This document shows positions 56,645 to 64,000 of a stretch of DNA of 64,000 bases, one piece after another. Below the pieces are notes generated by a model. It was not told the origin of the DNA. It did no database searches and worked only from the letters and a program-made list of their open reading frames with translations. The DNA is from Glandiceps talaboti (taxonomy: Eukaryota; Hemichordata; Enteropneusta; Spengelidae): contig NC_135560.1 in the NCBI RefSeq assembly GCF_964340395.1, positions 13,836,098 to 13,900,097 of the forward strand, written 5' to 3'. Position 1 is the stretch's first letter; every line of letters starts with the position of its first letter. A program made the translations under genes and the position numbers.

Positions 56645-56683
<39 letters not shown>

Positions 56684-56697
56684 TGACAGACAGACAG
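56533..56697. repeat. (CAGA)n(CA)n compound microsatellite
   Basis: About 28 CAGA units, then about 17 CA units. Confidence 0.97.
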
Positions 56698-56837
56698 AGG
56701 AGTAATAGCGAACGGTAAAGGCGGTGAGAGAGAGCCAGAGGAGAGGGAACATTGGAAAAAAGAAAGTGGCGTGACAGCCTCGGATGAAACTGATATGTGA
56801 CAGAGGGAAAAAGATTGAGATAGTAATATACTGTTTC

Positions 56838-56840
56838 AGC

Positions 56841-56913
<73 letters not shown>

Positions 56914-56919
56914 GGCAGG

Positions 56920-56947
<28 letters not shown>
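56838..56947. repeat. (CAGA)n microsatellite
   Basis: About 27 units with two CAGG variants. Confidence 0.97.
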
Positions 56948-56951
<4 letters not shown>

Positions 56952-57667
56952 GTTGTAATAGTGACACTTAAATTCTTCTCCATCCTAACACAGACTAGAA
57001 GACCAACGTTCAGACAAACCATGAAATAGAGAGTAAATGAGGCTGCGTTATGCACCATAGACCAGGAACTCTCAAAATAGATAGATCCAAAAAAAATCCC
57101 AAAGGAATGGTATACAATTGGCATACCATTAGAAACGGTATAACATGATTAAGCAATTTGAGTTAATTGAGATTTAAACATCTCAGAAATCTAGTCGGGA
57201 CTTAAATATCTCCAAAATGCGTATGCGAATTTAACAAGTCTGTTTTGTATGTACTTCAAGCCTCATAGCATTCCATGATATAGAGACAGACAGGTGGCTT
57301 CAGACAATTAATTGTCATTTATTATTAAAACCAACTGATAAGCGTAGCTAGGCAAACAGGCCGGAAGCCTTAGATTCAACATTACTTTTATCAAGTATCC
57401 CATATTGACTTATTGCAGATGGAAATTTGAAAAAACAAAACTGTCATTACGCACGTCATCACCAAGAGCAGATAGCTGTGTATGAGGTCGACGGTCATGG
57501 TAGATACAAATAAGTGAGCGGTTCAAGAGGAGTATACCGTACGTGATAAAATCATTGTCGACTGCCACCATTCAAGCGTAACCTGCCCCCCCCCCGTGAT
57601 AGACCATCGAGACATAAACGCACACATGTACAGACATACAAGCACACTTTATCACGCACATACACAT

Positions 57668-57776
57668 ACACACATACATACATACATACATACATACATA
57701 CATACATACATACATACATACATACATACATACATACATACATACATACATACATACATACATACATACATACATA
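57668..57776. repeat. (CATA)n microsatellite
   Basis: About 27 uninterrupted units. Confidence 0.98.
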
Positions 57777-58010
57777 CTGTGTAGTACTATGTAGTGCTGC
57801 TATGAATACAAAGCCAGTCCATGTAGTGAGGAAAAAATAGCTCTTTTTTAATATTGTCAATTTACTGTATTTTAGTGCCATGCATTTACTATGATGAAAA
57901 TTCATCCATTTCTCAATATGACATTTTTAGAAGTATTTTGTATTTAGGGGTACATAACAAATCCAATAAAGTAAAATCGTTTTTGTAGGATGAGAACTAA
58001 AATGGTTCAA

Positions 58011-58221
58011 CCCCCACCCCCCCCCCACCCCCACCCCCACTCCAAAGTAAAAGAATTTAGTTTTTTATCCTACATTGAAATATTGATCTTGCCCCTTAGT
58101 GAAAAGGCCACCACATCCATCCATGACATGAACAATGTGGTGTTGATAAATCTTAACTCGTTTGTCGGATGAATACCTTTATTTGCTCGACCCCCAACCC
58201 CACCCCCACCCCCACCCACCC
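58011..58221. repeat. Two C-rich (CCCCCA)n tracts
   Basis: Short CCCCCA runs at 58011-58041 and 58190-58221 flank ordinary sequence. Confidence 0.8.
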
Positions 58222-58879
58222 CAATTCCCGACACCATTTTGTCGGAAATACTCAATTCATTTTCGCCTCAGGTTGAATAGCAGTATGGCAATTACAGGAG
58301 CCCCGTTTCTATCTGATTTCTAGTTCGTTTTTTTTTTATTCATTAATGTTGGCTTGCAATAAGTTTTGCTTTGGTTTGTTTAGCGCCATCATGCGGTCAG
58401 AATAAGAATCTAGACGCAATGCACGTTAAATCATAACGTCATATCGACTTAGATGGCGCTATATTTGTGGCGTGAGTATTTAGTTCCAGAGAAGTGTGAA
58501 ACTCCGGTCAAGACAGTGCCCAGTCAAAGGATCATGATATCGTGTTCTGTTTATTTTGAAAAGACGACATGAGTTATATATATGTCTGCGTTTTGTATTA
58601 TTTCAATAACAGTTATTTCGATTAAAATAATAGAAAAAACATGACATTGTTTCAATGGTACTATCAAAATCTCTATGAAATATGACATTAAATTTTCGAT
58701 GGTCAAAGTCCACATAGCTAGCCATAAAATTCGTTTAAATTGTCGTCTTAAGAGGCTAAACTCTTGACACCGACTTCACGAGGCGTGTGTCACGTCTGAA
58801 ATCGTGCAGTTCTATATCGCTTGGCAGCTTACTCAGATTGCCATTTCTCTTCCTTTCACAACACCACAGTCGTTTCAAA
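58222..58879. other. Upstream region of the GH31 gene
   Basis: About 650 nt before the start codon. The 5' UTR presumably lies at the right end, where the frame stays open for 31 codons without an ATG. No promoter element assigned. Confidence 0.4.
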
Positions 58880-63442
<4,563 letters not shown>

Positions 63443-63557
63443 GTATGTATAATCTCAGACCGGGGCTCTGATATTATAATCTAACTTTTGTACTCAGGGG
63501 TTTGAAACTTGTCATTTATTGACTGAAGACATATTTTAAGTATTGAAGGACAACATG

Positions 63558-63585
63558 GGGGTCAGAGGTCAGAGGTCAGAGGTCA
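63558..63585 (+). promoter_or_regulatory. Four AGGTCA-type half-sites in DR1 spacing
   Basis: GGGTCA then three AGGTCA hexamers, each separated by one G, in intron 4 of the GH31 gene. DR1 repeats of this hexamer are the classic binding site of HNF4/RXR-type nuclear receptors. It may also be just a short 7-bp microsatellite. Confidence 0.3.
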
Positions 63586-64000
63586 GAGATTGCTGTCTGA
63601 AAATTGTGGATGGACTCAAACTAAATGTTCCTATTGGTTGGAGATAGATGTTTGTAATTTTTTTAAGTGTTATTTCAAATCGTTGTATTTACATAGATGA
63701 TAATTTCTAAATCTTTTAAAAATTGAGTCACATGTATTTTTCTGGTCACCATTTGTATTCTAAATGTATTCCACTACATGAATTGAACCATGGAGGTTTC
63801 TACGCCGTCAGACATTTTCCACAAACACATGAAATAATGGTCCAAACCTCTTCAGTTTTGCATTGGTAAACAGTATAAAATTCTAATACAACAAGTTTAT
63901 ATCAAACTAAAACTGTTATTTACCAAAATCCCACCATAACCAACTATTTTACGATAAGGGTGGTAATGAACCACGTTTTCTTCGACAGACTTTACTTTGC
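63586..64000 (+). other. GH31 intron 4, to window edge
   Basis: No further GH31 exon recognised up to the end. Confidence 0.6.

Noticed and set aside
58787-58879. Upstream in-frame extension of the GH31 first exon
   Set aside because: The extension opens with GTG, not ATG, and precedes a typical signal-anchor start. The ATG at 58880 is the better start.

Overview
This is a stretch of AT-rich eukaryotic nuclear DNA: split genes with GT-AG introns of 0.2-3 kb, very abundant microsatellites, and many small terminal-inverted-repeat (foldback) elements. The protein domains (MAM, calcium-binding EGF, ShKT, trefoil-type P domain, GH31, a somatostatin-type GPCR) indicate an animal. The repeat texture suggests a non-vertebrate bilaterian, perhaps a marine deuterostome or lophotrochozoan. 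I cannot name the species from sequence alone.

Region 1 (about 4.3-31.7 kb, minus strand): one complete 18-exon gene. Its coding exons join without a frame break into a 1,034-residue type I membrane protein: signal peptide, two MAM domains, one EGF, two ShKT domains, eight more EGF domains, a Ser/Thr-rich and acidic stalk, one transmembrane helix and a short cytoplasmic tail. Apart from one phase-0 intron pair inside each MAM domain, every junction is phase 1. The introns carry several foldback elements, dispersed repeats and a SINE-like sequence.

Region 2 (31.7-42.0 kb): a 10 kb gene-poor spacer with no convincing coding sequence.

Region 3 (42.06-43.23 kb, plus strand): an intronless class A GPCR of 387 residues, most like the somatostatin / allatostatin-C receptor group.

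Region 4 (43.2-58.8 kb): spacer rich in repeats. It holds a recent 1,124-bp tandem duplication, a perfect 74-bp palindrome inserted in a TA tract, two copies of a 350-bp dispersed repeat, a 66-bp minisatellite whose minus strand reads as an acidic 22-residue repeat, and several other minisatellites.

Region 5 (58.88 kb to the right edge, plus strand): the first four coding exons of a type II membrane-anchored GH31 alpha-glucosidase (sucrase-isomaltase / maltase-glucoamylase-like): transmembrane anchor, Pro-rich stalk, P domain and N-terminal beta-sandwich. The catalytic domain lies beyond the window.

The three genes show no evident joint pathway. The clearest novelties are the MAM-EGF-ShKT receptor architecture, the apparent loss of matched disulfide pairs in its first MAM domain and in the GH31 P domain, and a set of young foldback elements. 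Exon boundaries were placed by eye from splice consensus, reading phase and domain continuity; no alignment or transcript data were used.
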